Origin: Prevotellaceae bacterium UBA2448 | Lineage (GTDB): Bacteria; Bacteroidota; Bacteroidia; Bacteroidales; Bacteroidaceae | Assembly: GCA_002342585.1 (NCBI GenBank) | Contig: DDQG01000008.1 | Coordinates: forward strand, 42,564 to 106,563 | Direction: 5' to 3' | Length of the DNA stretch: 64,000 nucleotides | Shown here: positions 1-8,697 of the stretch, one piece after another | Layout of the letters: the number at the start of each line of letters is the position of its first letter | How positions within the stretch are numbered: the first letter of the stretch is position 1 | The notes under the pieces: model-generated | Databases searched by the model: none | What the model saw: the letters and a program-made list of their open reading frames with translations, nothing else | What the model was told of the DNA's origin: nothing | Made by a program: the position numbers and the translations under genes

Positions 1-433
1 AAGCTAAGGCAAACGACATAAGTACCTTTTTCTTCTGCCCCATCGAGAGGGCTCCCAAGTGGATGTCGGGAGTGAGTTCGAAGTCCTTCAGACAGGATTC
101 GAGAGTCTCGCGACTGAAGCGAGGGTAGAACGGAGCATGCAACTTGACATACTTCTCAAGTGAAATAGAAGGAAAGTCAAACTCCTCCGGCACAAGATAT
201 ACTTCCTGCAGCACTTCCACATTTCTGCTGAATGTTTCTATTCCATCGGAGAGGACAGAACCTGCAGCAGGACGAAGCAAACCACTTATTAAATATAATA
301 ATGTGGACTTGCCTGTGCCGTTTTTACCAAGGAGTCCGTAAATCCGGTTCTCTTCCATCTGAAGATTGAACCCGTCAAACACCCATTCCTTCTGACATGG
401 GTACTTGAATTTCAAATCTTTTACTTCTATCAT
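1..433 (-). CDS. ABC transporter ATP-binding protein, partial (N-terminal 144 residues)
   Basis: Reading the minus strand from the ATG at 431-433 gives an open frame that runs off the left edge of the window. The product starts MIEVKDLKFKYP and shows a Walker A motif GKNGTGKST at residues 36-44 and an ABC signature LSMGQKKK near residue 130. It is therefore the nucleotide-binding subunit of an ABC exporter of the short YtrB/CcmA type; the permease would lie beyond the window. A strong promoter and a perfect palindrome sit directly upstream, suggesting repression by a GntR/YtrA-like regulator. The substrate cannot be told. Family assignment is sure; the function in the cell is inference. Confidence 0.9.
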   Translation of the reverse strand, partial: MIEVKDLKFKYPCQKEWVFDGFNLQMEENRIYGLLGKNGTGKSTLLYLISGLLRPAAGSVLSDGIETFSRNVEVLQEVYLVPEEFDFPSISLEKYVKLHAPFYPRFSRETLESCLKDFELTPDIHLGALSMGQKKKVLMSFALA

Positions 434-448
434 AATAATTTCTTTTTA

Positions 449-470
449 GTGTACTACTGTAATAGTACAC
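449..470. promoter_or_regulatory. Candidate repressor operator (inverted repeat GTGTACTA-N6-TAGTACAC)
   Basis: Perfect 8-bp inverted repeat with a six-base spacer, placed between the -7 box at 473-480 and the ABC start codon at 433, so it covers the expected transcription start. YtrA-subfamily GntR regulators usually control short ABC exporters of this type, so a dimeric repressor of that kind is the likely ligand. The regulator gene itself is not in the window. Confidence 0.6.
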
Positions 471-472
471 CG

Positions 473-505
473 CAAAGGTAAGACATTCTCTGCGAAACAA
501 CCAAA
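473..505 (-). promoter_or_regulatory. Bacteroidetes-type promoter of the ABC gene
   Basis: On the minus strand, TTTG (502-505) is followed after 21 bases by TACCTTTG (473-480), matching the Bacteroidetes -33/-7 consensus TTTG / TAnnTTTG. Confidence 0.65.
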
Positions 506-842
506 TTTTTTTCAGAAAAAAATACATTTTACCTGTAAAAAAATTTTCTTGCCCCTAAAAATAGGCTTTCCCGCCCCCAAGAAGAAATTTTTATTGCCCC
601 TCGAAGAAATTTTCCCTACTTCCCGAAGAAATTTAATTTATATGGTTATACATTCTATGTTCATAAGTTATGAACACAAGTTCACAAGTCATGAACATAA
701 GTTCATAAGTTGTGAACATAAGTTCATAAGCCGTGAACATAAATTTGTAGGCGTAGAAAAAGAAAATATATAACGAAGGAAAAGAAATTGGGTAGGCAAG
801 GAAAGAAAAGGAGGTAGGCAAGGAAAGAAAAAAGGTGGGAAG
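506..842. other. Non-coding spacer rich in low-complexity repeats
   Basis: No convincing gene. Three degenerate copies of a C-rich block ending in GAAGAAATTT lie at about 570-632, four 21-bp palindromic units at 659-738, and a purine-rich stretch at about 775-854 with two copies of GGTAGGCAAGGAAAGAAAA. Short open frames cross it on both strands only because the palindrome period is a multiple of three; they encode simple heptapeptide repeats and are not believed. Confidence 0.6.
659..738. repeat. Four tandem 21-bp units, each a 17-bp palindrome (GTTCATAAGTTATGAAC type)
   Basis: Units at 659-675, 680-696, 701-717 and 722-738, exactly 21 bp apart. Each has arms GTTCA/TGAAC (unit 2 is GTTCACAAGTCATGAAC). 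The arms are invariant apart from one T/C change, while the centres vary. Two helical turns separate the units, so a dimeric protein could bind all four on one face of the DNA. Confidence 0.85.
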
Positions 843-878
843 GGAAAAGAAAAAGGGATGCACCAACTGATACATCCC
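843..878 (-). terminator. Intrinsic terminator of the greA-HIT operon
   Basis: Minus strand: a 10-bp stem (GGGATGTATC / GGTGCATCCC, two G-T pairs) with loop AGTT, then TTTTTCTTTTCC. It begins 22 bases after the HIT gene stop. Confidence 0.85.
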
Positions 879-900
879 CTATCACTAAAAGTATAAAATG

Positions 901-1296
901 TTATTTCTTGAACTCTGCATAGATTTTACCGGCGATTGCCTGAAACTCCTCAGGAGTAAACTGGAGTTTCTCCTTGCGGAAATCTACATCAGCTTCGCTC
1001 TGCATAGGAATGAGGTGGATGTGTGCATGAGGAACTTCGAGTCCGAGCACTACCTCAGCTACTTTTACACATGGGAAAGCAGCTTTGATGGCGATTGCCA
1101 CCTTCTTGGCAAACTGCTGGAAACGGGCAATTTCGTCGTCGTCCATATCGAAGATGTAATCTACTTCGCGACGAGGAATGACGAGTGTGTGACCCTTAAC
1201 CAATGGATTGATGTCGAGGAAAGCATAGAACTCCTCGTTCTCAGCACATTTGTAACTGGGAATTTCGCCAGCAGCTATTTTTGAAAAGATATCCAT
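901..1296 (-). CDS. HIT family hydrolase (histidine triad nucleotide-binding protein)
   Basis: 131 residues, the usual length of Hint-type HIT proteins. The histidine triad HAHIH lies at residues 90-94, preceded by the typical GHTLVIPRR segment near 35-43. Such proteins hydrolyse AMP-linked substrates such as adenosine phosphoramidates in the cytoplasm. The start MDIFSKI is standard for the family. It follows greA by 8 bases and is probably cotranscribed with it, ending at the terminator at 843-878. Substrate in this organism is unknown. Confidence 0.93.
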   Translation of the reverse strand: MDIFSKIAAGEIPSYKCAENEEFYAFLDINPLVKGHTLVIPRREVDYIFDMDDDEIARFQQFAKKVAIAIKAAFPCVKVAEVVLGLEVPHAHIHLIPMQSEADVDFRKEKLQFTPEEFQAIAGKIYAEFKK

Positions 1297-1304
1297 AATG
1301 CTAC

Positions 1305-1772
1305 TTATCCTACAGAAATACTCATTACTTCGAGGTCGATATCGCCAGCTGGAACCTTAACAGTTACGATGTCGCCAACCTTATGACCGAGCAAACCCTT
1401 TGCAATAGGAGTAGTGACACTAATTTTGTTTTCACGGATATTAGCCTCACCATCACTTACAATAGTGTAAGTCATCTTAGTTCCGGTCTTAACCATTCGG
1501 AGTTCTACCTTAGAAAGGATTGAAACTTCGTCGGTCTTCACGCGACTTGCATCAAGAATCTTAGTATCTGCCAACTGAGCTTTCAGCAAAGCAATTTTAG
1601 ACTCGAGTTTTCCCTGAGCCTCCTTTGCAGCATCATATTCTGCATTCTCAGAGAGGTCTCCTTTTTCGCGAGCCTCCTGAATCTGCTGAATCACAGCAGG
1701 ACGCTCTACCTCTTCAAGTTGTTTGATTTGGGCACGCAATTTGTCGTAGCCCTCTTGAGACATATAAGCCAT
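1305..1772 (-). CDS. greA: Transcription elongation factor GreA
   Basis: 155 residues. An N-terminal coiled coil with the acidic tip GDLSENAEY (residues 38-46) is followed by an FKBP-like C-terminal domain. GreA enters the secondary channel of RNA polymerase and stimulates cleavage of backtracked RNA. The start MAYMSQEGYDKL matches the family. It is the first gene of a two-gene unit with the HIT hydrolase, driven from a TACCTTCG box about 95 bases upstream. Confidence 0.97.
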   Translation of the reverse strand: MAYMSQEGYDKLRAQIKQLEEVERPAVIQQIQEAREKGDLSENAEYDAAKEAQGKLESKIALLKAQLADTKILDASRVKTDEVSILSKVELRMVKTGTKMTYTIVSDGEANIRENKISVTTPIAKGLLGHKVGDIVTVKVPAGDIDLEVMSISVG

Positions 1773-1867
1773 TATCGTATTTGTTTTTATTTATTATTTC
1801 GTTTCTCATAGTGTAAAAAAGAATCCCGAAACGATAGCTCCGGAACTCATTCTACATATTTTCGGTG

Positions 1868-1875
1868 CGAAGGTA
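1868..1875 (-). promoter_or_regulatory. Putative -7 box for greA
   Basis: TACCTTCG on the minus strand, one base off TAnnTTTG, about 95 bases upstream of the greA ATG. The leader between them shows no obvious structured element. No clear -33 box was seen. Confidence 0.4.
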
Positions 1876-1918
1876 CGATAAATAATTGAAAATTGAAAAA
1901 GGAAAGATGAAAATTATT

Positions 1919-1926
1919 TATCTTTG
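1919..1926 (+). promoter_or_regulatory. -7 box for the nadB operon
   Basis: TATCTTTG matches TAnnTTTG exactly and ends 24 bases before the nadB ATG. It overlaps an in-frame TTG at 1924, which rules that codon out as the translation start. The -33 region is weak (TTGAAAA at about 1893). Confidence 0.6.
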
Positions 1927-1950
1927 CGGTTAAATAACATAACAAACATC

Positions 1951-3552
1951 ATGACACACAAATTTGATTTCCTGATTATCGGTTCAGGAGTAGCAGGAAT
2001 GAGCTATGCTCTGAAGGTTGCAGCAGCCAAGAAAGGCAAGGTGGCAATTATCTGCAAAACTACTATGGAGGAAGCAAATACTGCCAAAGCACAGGGTGGT
2101 ATTTCTTCAGTAACTAACTTGTTGGTGGACAATTTTGAAAAGCACATTGAAGACACAATGATTGCCGGCGACTACATCTCCGACCCGGAGGCTGTGCGCC
2201 AGGTAGTCACGAGGGCACCAGAAGGAATTCGCGACTTGGTGAAGTGGGGAGTAAACTTCGACAAGAAAGAGGATGGTACATTCGACTTGCATCGCGAGGG
2301 TGGACACTCGGAATTCCGTATTCTTCATCATGCCGACGACACAGGTGCGGAGATTCAGCGAGGACTGATGGAAGCTGTGCGAGCTAACAAGGACATCGAA
2401 GTGTTTGAGGGCTATTTTGCCGTTGAAATCATCACTCAGCACCACTTGGGAATCCGTGTTACCCGACGCACACCCGACATAGAATGCTTTGGAGCCTATG
2501 TGCTGAATCCTAAGACAGGAAAGATTGACACATTCCTTTCGAAGGTGACACTTATGGCAACTGGTGGCACAGGAGCCATCTATGCTACAACCTCCAATCC
2601 TTCTATTGCCACAGGCGACGGCATAGCTATGGTTTATCGTGCCAAGGGAAAGGTGAAGGACATGGAGTTTGTGCAGTTCCACCCAACTGTTCTTTACAAC
2701 CCGAAGGAAACTCACCCAGCATACCTTATCACAGAGGCTATGCGCGGTTATGGTGGCATTTTGCGACTGCCAAACGGCGAGGAATTCATGCAGAAATATG
2801 ACGAACGACTCAGTCTGGCTCCGCGCGACATAGTAGCCAGAGCAATAGATAATGAGATGAAGATTCATGCTCTCGATCATGTCTGTCTTGATGTTACACA
2901 CAAAGACCCGGAGGAAACAAAACACCACTTCCCGAATATCTATGCCAAGTGTCTCAGCATCGGCATAGACATCACAAAACAGTACATTCCGGTAGCTCCT
3001 TCAGCACACTATATGTGTGGTGGAATCGTGGTTGACCTTGACGGGCAGAGCACTATCAAGCGCCTCTATGCTGTAGGCGAATGTTCTTGTACAGGTCTGC
3101 ATGGAGGCAACCGACTGGCAAGCAACTCACTCATCGAAGCAGTAGTATATGCTGATGCAGCAGCTAAGCATTCTCTCGAAGTGATTGACCAGTACGATTT
3201 CAACGAAAAAGTTCCTGATTGGAATGATGAGGGTACAATGACCAATGAGGAGAAGGTGCTCATTGCTCAAGACGCTAAGGAAGTAGGACAGATTATGTCA
3301 ACTTATGTGGGCATTGTGCGTTCAAACCTCCGACTTCATCGTGCCTGGGAACGCCTCGACTTGCTCTATGAAGAGACAGAACACCTCTTCAAGCGCGTAA
3401 AACCGACAAAGGACATTTGCGAACTTCGCAACATGATAAATGTGGGTTACCTCATCACTCGCCAGGCTTTGGAGCGCAAGGAATCACGAGGTCTCCACTA
3501 TACAGTCGATTATGCAAAACATGCCTTAGACAACCAGAAAAATCAACAATAA
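1951..3552 (+). CDS. nadB: L-aspartate oxidase
   Basis: 533 residues from ATG 1951 (MTHKFDFLII). Oxidises L-aspartate to iminoaspartate with FAD, the first step of NAD synthesis; in anaerobes fumarate is the likely acceptor. Visible are the dinucleotide motif GSGVAG (11-16), the FAD/substrate segment HREGGHSEFR (114-123), HPT and EAMRGYGG segments in the middle, and the GGNRLASNSL block typical of the succinate dehydrogenase/aspartate oxidase family. nadA and nadC are not adjacent here. The next gene begins 5 bases after its stop, so the pair is probably cotranscribed. Confidence 0.95.
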   Translation: MTHKFDFLIIGSGVAGMSYALKVAAAKKGKVAIICKTTMEEANTAKAQGGISSVTNLLVDNFEKHIEDTMIAGDYISDPEAVRQVVTRAPEGIRDLVKWGVNFDKKEDGTFDLHREGGHSEFRILHHADDTGAEIQRGLMEAVRANKDIEVFEGYFAVEIITQHHLGIRVTRRTPDIECFGAYVLNPKTGKIDTFLSKVTLMATGGTGAIYATTSNPSIATGDGIAMVYRAKGKVKDMEFVQFHPTVLYNPKETHPAYLITEAMRGYGGILRLPNGEEFMQKYDERLSLAPRDIVARAIDNEMKIHALDHVCLDVTHKDPEETKHHFPNIYAKCLSIGIDITKQYIPVAPSAHYMCGGIVVDLDGQSTIKRLYAVGECSCTGLHGGNRLASNSLIEAVVYADAAAKHSLEVIDQYDFNEKVPDWNDEGTMTNEEKVLIAQDAKEVGQIMSTYVGIVRSNLRLHRAWERLDLLYEETEHLFKRVKPTKDICELRNMINVGYLITRQALERKESRGLHYTVDYAKHALDNQKNQQ

Positions 3553-3557
3553 GTATT

Positions 3558-6350
3558 ATGAAAAAGATAGTTTTTTTCCTCTTCACATTACTATGCATTA
3601 GTGTTTCAGCAGAAAAACTGCCACTCGACCCGGCAGTTCGCAAAGGCACTCTGCCCAATGGTCTGACCTACTATTTGCGATACAACAACTGGCCAGAAAA
3701 ACGGGCAGATTTTTATATCGCTCAGAAAGTAGGCTCCATCCAGGAGGATGACAACCAGCGCGGTCTTGCCCATTTCCTGGAACACATGTGTTTCAACGGA
3801 ACCACCCACTTCCCAGGCGACAGAATAAAGAAATATCTAGAAAGCATCGGTGTGAAGTTTGGAGAGAACTTGAATGCCTATACAAGTTTCGACGAGACTG
3901 TATATAATATAAATAATGTGAATGTGGAGACAGCTGGTGCTCTAGACACATGTCTGCTCATACTTCACGACTGGAGTCACGACCTGCTGTTGGAAGACAA
4001 AGAGATAGACAAGGAGAGGGGAGTAATCAACGAAGAATGGCGAGCTCGCAGTTCGGCTATGATGCGAATGTACGAGAAAGCCCTGCCGGAACTCTATCCG
4101 GGCAGCAAGTATGGTGAGCGCCTGCCTATCGGCAAGATGGATATAGTGATGAACTTCCCATACGAAGACCTTCGCAGCTACTACCGCAAATGGTATCGTC
4201 CCGACCTGCAGGCTATAGTCATAGTAGGCGACATAAATGTCGATGAAATGGAGAAAAAGATACAGGCTGTATTCTCCGATATAGCTCCTGCAGCACCCGA
4301 TGCAGCCAAGTTCGAGTATTATCCTGTGCCAGACAACAAAGAACCTATCTTATCGATTAACAAGGACAAGGAACAACGTCATAATTTCTTCTATCTATTC
4401 TGGAAAACACCTCAATTCCCAAAAGATGACCACACTACTTACATGACGTTTCAGTTCCTGACCAACGCCATTTACAGCATGTTTGCAGAACGCATTGATG
4501 ACATTCTGCAGAAACCTGATGTTCCGTTTATCAATGCTTCATTCAGTCACAGTGATTATTTAGTTTCAAAGACTAAGGCAGCCTTCACAGGTCATGTGGT
4601 TTGCAAGGAAAACCAATACAAAGAAGGTGTACAGGCACTCTACAGAGAAATTCTGCGTGCAAAAAGGTATGGTTTTACAGCAGCAGAATTTGACCGTTTC
4701 AAGGCTGAATACCTCTCACAACTGGAGAAAGCTTACTTGCATCGCGACAAGGTACAGAACACAAGTTATGTGAATGAATACATACGCAATTTCATCGACC
4801 AGGAACCCTGTCCTGGCATAGAAGTAGAGTATGACATGATGACCCATGTTGTGCCAACATACACCGTTGAACTGGTGAATCAGGTTTTCACTCTGATGCC
4901 CGATTCCAATCTCGCAGTTGCTATGTTTGCTGCTGACAAGGCGGACAACATTCTGCCAACGAAGGAAGAAGTTCTGAGTTATCTTGCAGAAGTGGAGAAG
5001 GAGGATATTCAACCGCTTAAGGAGGAAGTCAACAATCGTCCGCTCATCGAACAGATGCCTGCTTCCGGCACAGTAAAGAAAATTAAGGACGACAAATTCG
5101 GAGCGAAACTCATCCTTCTGAGCAACGGCATCAAAGTGCATGTAAAGCAAACCGATTTCTCGCCAAATCAGATTAGTTTAAGTGCCCATAGCTTTGGAGG
5201 CAATTCCCTCTATAGTGACGATGAATACTTGCAGACCAGCAATATAGGTGGAGTAAAAGTCGGCGGATTAGGCAATTTCAGTGCTACAGACCTCAACAAA
5301 GCTCTTGCAGGCAAACAAGCCAGCACCAATGCCTTTGTAGGTGCCAATGCAGAGGGCATCAATGGTTCGTGTGTGAAAAAAGACTTCGAAACACTCCTCC
5401 AGCTTGTTTACCTCACATTCACAGCTCCACGCAAGGATGAAGAGGCTTTCACTTCACTCATTAACCGAACCAAAGAAAGTCTGCGCAACCAGGAACTGCA
5501 ACCTACCATTGCTCTTGTAGATACAATAGCAAAAGTAATCTACAACAACCATCCACGCGCTGTACGAACTCGTCCTGCCGACTTGGATCGCGTCAACTAT
5601 GACCGCCTTCTGGAGTTGTACCGTGAACGATTTGCGGATGGTGATGATTTCGAATTCTTCATCGTAGGCGATTGCAATGCCGATTCCATCGCTCCTCTGC
5701 TTGCAAAATATATTGGAGCTCTGCCTACACTTCCTGGCAAAGAAAAATACAATATAATCAGTCTTCGCGACCCTGAAGGCGAAATCTATAATGTCTTTGA
5801 GAAGAAACAGGAAACTCCTCGTGCTCTCGTTAATTTCTCATACCACACAAAGATGAAGCCAACCCTGCACAACTCTCTTGTAGTCAGCATGCTCGACCAA
5901 CTCATGGATATGCTTTACACAGAGACTGTACGCGAGGATGAAGGCGGAGCTTACGGAGTACCTGTACGAGGTAATGTGGTTCGTTATCCAACCGAAGAGG
6001 CTTCAATGACTATATCGCTTACTACTGCTCCGGAGAAGCGCCAGAAGATGACCGAGATAATCTACAAAGGTATCGATGAAATGGTGGAAAAAGGTCCGAA
6101 GGAAGAAGATCTGAAGAAGGTAAAGGAATATATGTTGCGCTCCCATGCCGAACGACTCAAGAACAATGGTTACTGGATGAATCAGATGATGGAGTATGCC
6201 ATTTGGGGTAACGACTGGGTAACACCATACGAGAAGACTCTTAACTCCATTACTACTGCAGACATACAGAAGGCAGCAAAAGCTATCTTCCGCTCCGGCA
6301 ACCATTGTGAAGTAGGAATGACAAGTCCGAAAGAAACGAAGGACGAATAA
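3558..6350 (+). CDS. M16 family zinc peptidase (pitrilysin-like), secreted
   Basis: 930 residues from ATG 3558, chosen because it begins a signal peptide (MKKIVFFLFTLLCISVSA). The inverted zinc motif HFLEH is at residues 72-76, with the downstream glutamates of the M16 site in DKERGVINEEW (about 151-161). Length fits a full tandem M16 protein with active N-terminal and inactive C-terminal halves. It likely degrades peptides in the periplasm. An upstream in-frame extension of 47 codons overlaps nadB in another frame and is rejected. The stop region is duplicated (see 6336-6376). Confidence 0.93.
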   Translation: MKKIVFFLFTLLCISVSAEKLPLDPAVRKGTLPNGLTYYLRYNNWPEKRADFYIAQKVGSIQEDDNQRGLAHFLEHMCFNGTTHFPGDRIKKYLESIGVKFGENLNAYTSFDETVYNINNVNVETAGALDTCLLILHDWSHDLLLEDKEIDKERGVINEEWRARSSAMMRMYEKALPELYPGSKYGERLPIGKMDIVMNFPYEDLRSYYRKWYRPDLQAIVIVGDINVDEMEKKIQAVFSDIAPAAPDAAKFEYYPVPDNKEPILSINKDKEQRHNFFYLFWKTPQFPKDDHTTYMTFQFLTNAIYSMFAERIDDILQKPDVPFINASFSHSDYLVSKTKAAFTGHVVCKENQYKEGVQALYREILRAKRYGFTAAEFDRFKAEYLSQLEKAYLHRDKVQNTSYVNEYIRNFIDQEPCPGIEVEYDMMTHVVPTYTVELVNQVFTLMPDSNLAVAMFAADKADNILPTKEEVLSYLAEVEKEDIQPLKEEVNNRPLIEQMPASGTVKKIKDDKFGAKLILLSNGIKVHVKQTDFSPNQISLSAHSFGGNSLYSDDEYLQTSNIGGVKVGGLGNFSATDLNKALAGKQASTNAFVGANAEGINGSCVKKDFETLLQLVYLTFTAPRKDEEAFTSLINRTKESLRNQELQPTIALVDTIAKVIYNNHPRAVRTRPADLDRVNYDRLLELYRERFADGDDFEFFIVGDCNADSIAPLLAKYIGALPTLPGKEKYNIISLRDPEGEIYNVFEKKQETPRALVNFSYHTKMKPTLHNSLVVSMLDQLMDMLYTETVREDEGGAYGVPVRGNVVRYPTEEASMTISLTTAPEKRQKMTEIIYKGIDEMVEKGPKEEDLKKVKEYMLRSHAERLKNNGYWMNQMMEYAIWGNDWVTPYEKTLNSITTADIQKAAKAIFRSGNHCEVGMTSPKETKDE

Positions 6351-6376
6351 CGAAAGACGAAGGACGAATAACGAAA
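6336..6376 (+). repeat. 21-bp tandem duplication spanning stop of M16 gene and start of dacB
   Basis: ACGAAGGACGAATAACGAAA occurs at 6336-6355 and again at 6357-6376. The period is seven codons, so both copies present a TAA in the same frame; the second copy ends on the first base of the dacB ATG. Confidence 0.9.
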
Positions 6377-7644
6377 TGAAGAAATCTGCATTTTACATTA
6401 TGCTTCTTGCCTTGTGCTTAACTGGCAATGTACAGGCACAATCATGGCAGCAGTCGGTAGTGGCTGCACTCGATAAACTGTCGCAGGAGTTGGACACAGC
6501 TCACTACGACACAGGAATCCAAATATACGACCTGACTGCCAACAGTTTGCTTTGGCGCTATAACGACCACAAAGTGATGCGTCCGGCATCCTGCCAGAAA
6601 CTGCTTACCACCATTACTGCCCTTGACGTTTTAGGTGAAGAGTACGACATTCAGACCACAGCAAGTTGTACTGGCAACATTGTCAGTTTATCATACACAA
6701 CCGATACAATTAGGACAATCAAATACCTGAAAGGCGATATCTATATCCGTGGCGGTTTTGACCCAACCTACACCTTCGACGACCTCATGTTGCTTGTTGG
6801 AGCAATCAGAGGCATGGGTATCGATTCCATCGCAGGTTTCATCTATGCCGACACCAGTTTCAAGGATCTGCCTCTGTTGGGAAATGGCTGGTGCTGGGAC
6901 GACAAACCAAGCGTTTACCACCCATACATTTCGCCACTGCTTTTCGACAGAGGAAGACTCACACCCGAAAGCAATAAATACCCTACAGACATAGACTTCA
7001 ATCCTGCCCTCCACTTCGTACAGACACTCGCAACACAATTGGCGAAGGAAGGTATCAACTGTCACGGTTATGCCATCAATGCCGACACGCCATTGAATAG
7101 TGTAACTGTTTACGTGAAGAAGACAAACATCCTCGAACTGTTACCTCGCATAATGAAAAACTCCGACAACCTGTATGCCGAAGCCCTGTTCGCACAACTG
7201 TCACACTCTGAGGCAGGCAATGGTGCCACATACAAAGACGGAGCAAAGGTGGTAAATAGTGTGCTCAAGAAAGCAGGAGTGAACACTTGGAAGGTGAAGG
7301 TTCATGACGGTTGCGGACTCTCGCCCTACGATTTCCTAACCCCGGCAACACTCGTAAACATGCTTCGCTATGCCTACAATAACAAACGCATCTACGACAA
7401 CCTGATGCCTGCCCTGCCTATTGCGGGACAAGACGGAACTTTGGAAAAACGTATGATTCGCAAACCTGCCCTGGGTCATGTATTTGCTAAAACCGGCACA
7501 GTAACAGGTGTGTCTTCCCTTGCTGGTTTTGCAACAGCCTCCAACGGACATTTGCTGGCTTTTGCAATCATCAACAACGGAGTACTCAAAACTAACATCG
7601 GACATAAAATACAGGACCGTATTTGTACAGAACTGACGAAATAA
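6376..7644 (+). CDS. dacB: D-alanyl-D-alanine carboxypeptidase / endopeptidase (peptidase S13, PBP4-like)
   Basis: 422 residues with a signal peptide ending near AQA/QS (residue 21-22). All three penicillin-binding motifs are present: SCQK at 72-75, SDN at 263-265 and KTG at 372-374, with the extra domain inserted between the first two that marks class C PBPs. It trims peptidoglycan peptides in the periplasm. It starts 25 bases after the M16 peptidase gene and is followed by a terminator at 7702-7730, closing the nadB-M16-dacB unit. Confidence 0.94.
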   Translation: MKKSAFYIMLLALCLTGNVQAQSWQQSVVAALDKLSQELDTAHYDTGIQIYDLTANSLLWRYNDHKVMRPASCQKLLTTITALDVLGEEYDIQTTASCTGNIVSLSYTTDTIRTIKYLKGDIYIRGGFDPTYTFDDLMLLVGAIRGMGIDSIAGFIYADTSFKDLPLLGNGWCWDDKPSVYHPYISPLLFDRGRLTPESNKYPTDIDFNPALHFVQTLATQLAKEGINCHGYAINADTPLNSVTVYVKKTNILELLPRIMKNSDNLYAEALFAQLSHSEAGNGATYKDGAKVVNSVLKKAGVNTWKVKVHDGCGLSPYDFLTPATLVNMLRYAYNNKRIYDNLMPALPIAGQDGTLEKRMIRKPALGHVFAKTGTVTGVSSLAGFATASNGHLLAFAIINNGVLKTNIGHKIQDRICTELTK

Positions 7645-7701
7645 AAATCCGTAACTAAAGCACTAAAATTCCGTAACTAACCCACCATAAACATTCTTTT
7701 T

Positions 7702-7730
7702 TGCCATATCATTACACGATATGGCATTTT
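7702..7730 (+). terminator. Intrinsic terminator after dacB
   Basis: TGCCATATC / GATATGGCA, a 9-bp stem with 7-base loop, followed by TTTT and preceded by a T-run, so it could work in both directions. Confidence 0.8.
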
Positions 7731-7777
7731 ATGTGCATTTTTTGTTCGTTATAGTACGTTATATCATTAAAATATCG

Positions 7778-7785
7778 TAACTTCG
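7778..7785 (+). promoter_or_regulatory. Weak -7 box for the gls operon
   Basis: TAACTTCG, one base off TAnnTTTG, 36 bases before the acyltransferase ATG. No clear -33 element. Confidence 0.35.
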
Positions 7786-7821
7786 CGCATTATTTGGAAA
7801 CAAAATCAGTTATAGAGTTTA

Positions 7822-8697
7822 ATGGAAAGAGAGGAACAGGATTTTAGAATTGATATTGACAAGATCTTGAGAGATAAACTTGGGAATAAATCGAAGTTTG
7901 TTCCAGGATTTTTAGTACATTGGCTTAAGAATATTCTGCATCAGGACTTCATAAACTTCTATCTGACGGGGGAAGGCAAAGGACTTGAGGGTAAAGAATG
8001 GCTCGACGGATGTCTGAATTATCTTGGCAACCGCATAAAAGTTCAAACCGACATAGACGGGGTGATAACCGAGGGGCTTGATGCTCTGCCAGGCAACGAA
8101 GGCGGCAGATACTTTACCATCGTTTCCAATCACCCTCTTGGCGGTCAGGACGGACTTGCCTTAGGCAGCATAGTATGTGGCAAATGGAATAGCAAGATGG
8201 TGTATCTTGTCAACGATCTCCTGATGAACCTGAAAGGTCTGGCTCCGCTATGCGTTCCTATCAACAAGACAGGGGCGCAGAGCAGACAGTTTCCGCAGAT
8301 GATTGAAAAGGCATTTGCCAGTGAGAAAAACGTTGTGATGTTTCCAGCAGGACTGTGTTCGAGAAAGGGCGACGACGGACAGATTCACGATTTGCCTTGG
8401 AAGAAGACCTTTATAACGAAGAGCATAGAATACAAACGTGACGTGATTCCAGTACATTTCTCTGGACACAACTCGGAAAAATTCTATAACATAGCACGAT
8501 GGTGCAAAAAACTACACCTCAAGATAAATATAGCAATGCTGTATCTGCCCGATGAGATGTACAAAAACAGAGGTAAGGAATTTACCGTGACATTTGGCAA
8601 ACCCATCCCCTGGCAAACATTTACCGACCCATCCAAGACCCCATCCCAGTGGGCTGCTTGGGTTGAAGACAAAGTATATGAATTAAATAAGGCATAA
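7822..8697 (+). CDS. glsA: PlsC-like O-acyltransferase, probable glycine-lipid synthase GlsA
   Basis: 291 residues. The acyltransferase motifs NHPLGGQD (103-110) and FPAG (174-177) are visible. The next gene is a GNAT/hemolysin-type N-acyltransferase whose ATG overlaps this stop (TAATG). In Bacteroides this pair makes glycine lipids: GlsB N-acylates glycine with a hydroxy fatty acid and GlsA esterifies the hydroxyl with a second acyl chain. Ornithine-lipid synthesis by OlsB/OlsA is the alternative; the sequence alone does not fix the amino acid. Membrane-associated. Confidence 0.75.
   Translation: MEREEQDFRIDIDKILRDKLGNKSKFVPGFLVHWLKNILHQDFINFYLTGEGKGLEGKEWLDGCLNYLGNRIKVQTDIDGVITEGLDALPGNEGGRYFTIVSNHPLGGQDGLALGSIVCGKWNSKMVYLVNDLLMNLKGLAPLCVPINKTGAQSRQFPQMIEKAFASEKNVVMFPAGLCSRKGDDGQIHDLPWKKTFITKSIEYKRDVIPVHFSGHNSEKFYNIARWCKKLHLKINIAMLYLPDEMYKNRGKEFTVTFGKPIPWQTFTDPSKTPSQWAAWVEDKVYELNKA

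Noticed and set aside
549..875. Small frames on both strands over the palindrome array
   Set aside because: They persist because the repeat period is 21 bases; products are simple EHKFIS- or YELMF-type heptapeptide repeats with no start context.
2107..2928. 273-codon frame on the minus strand
   Set aside because: Antisense shadow of nadB; no recognisable motif and Cys/His-rich shadow composition.
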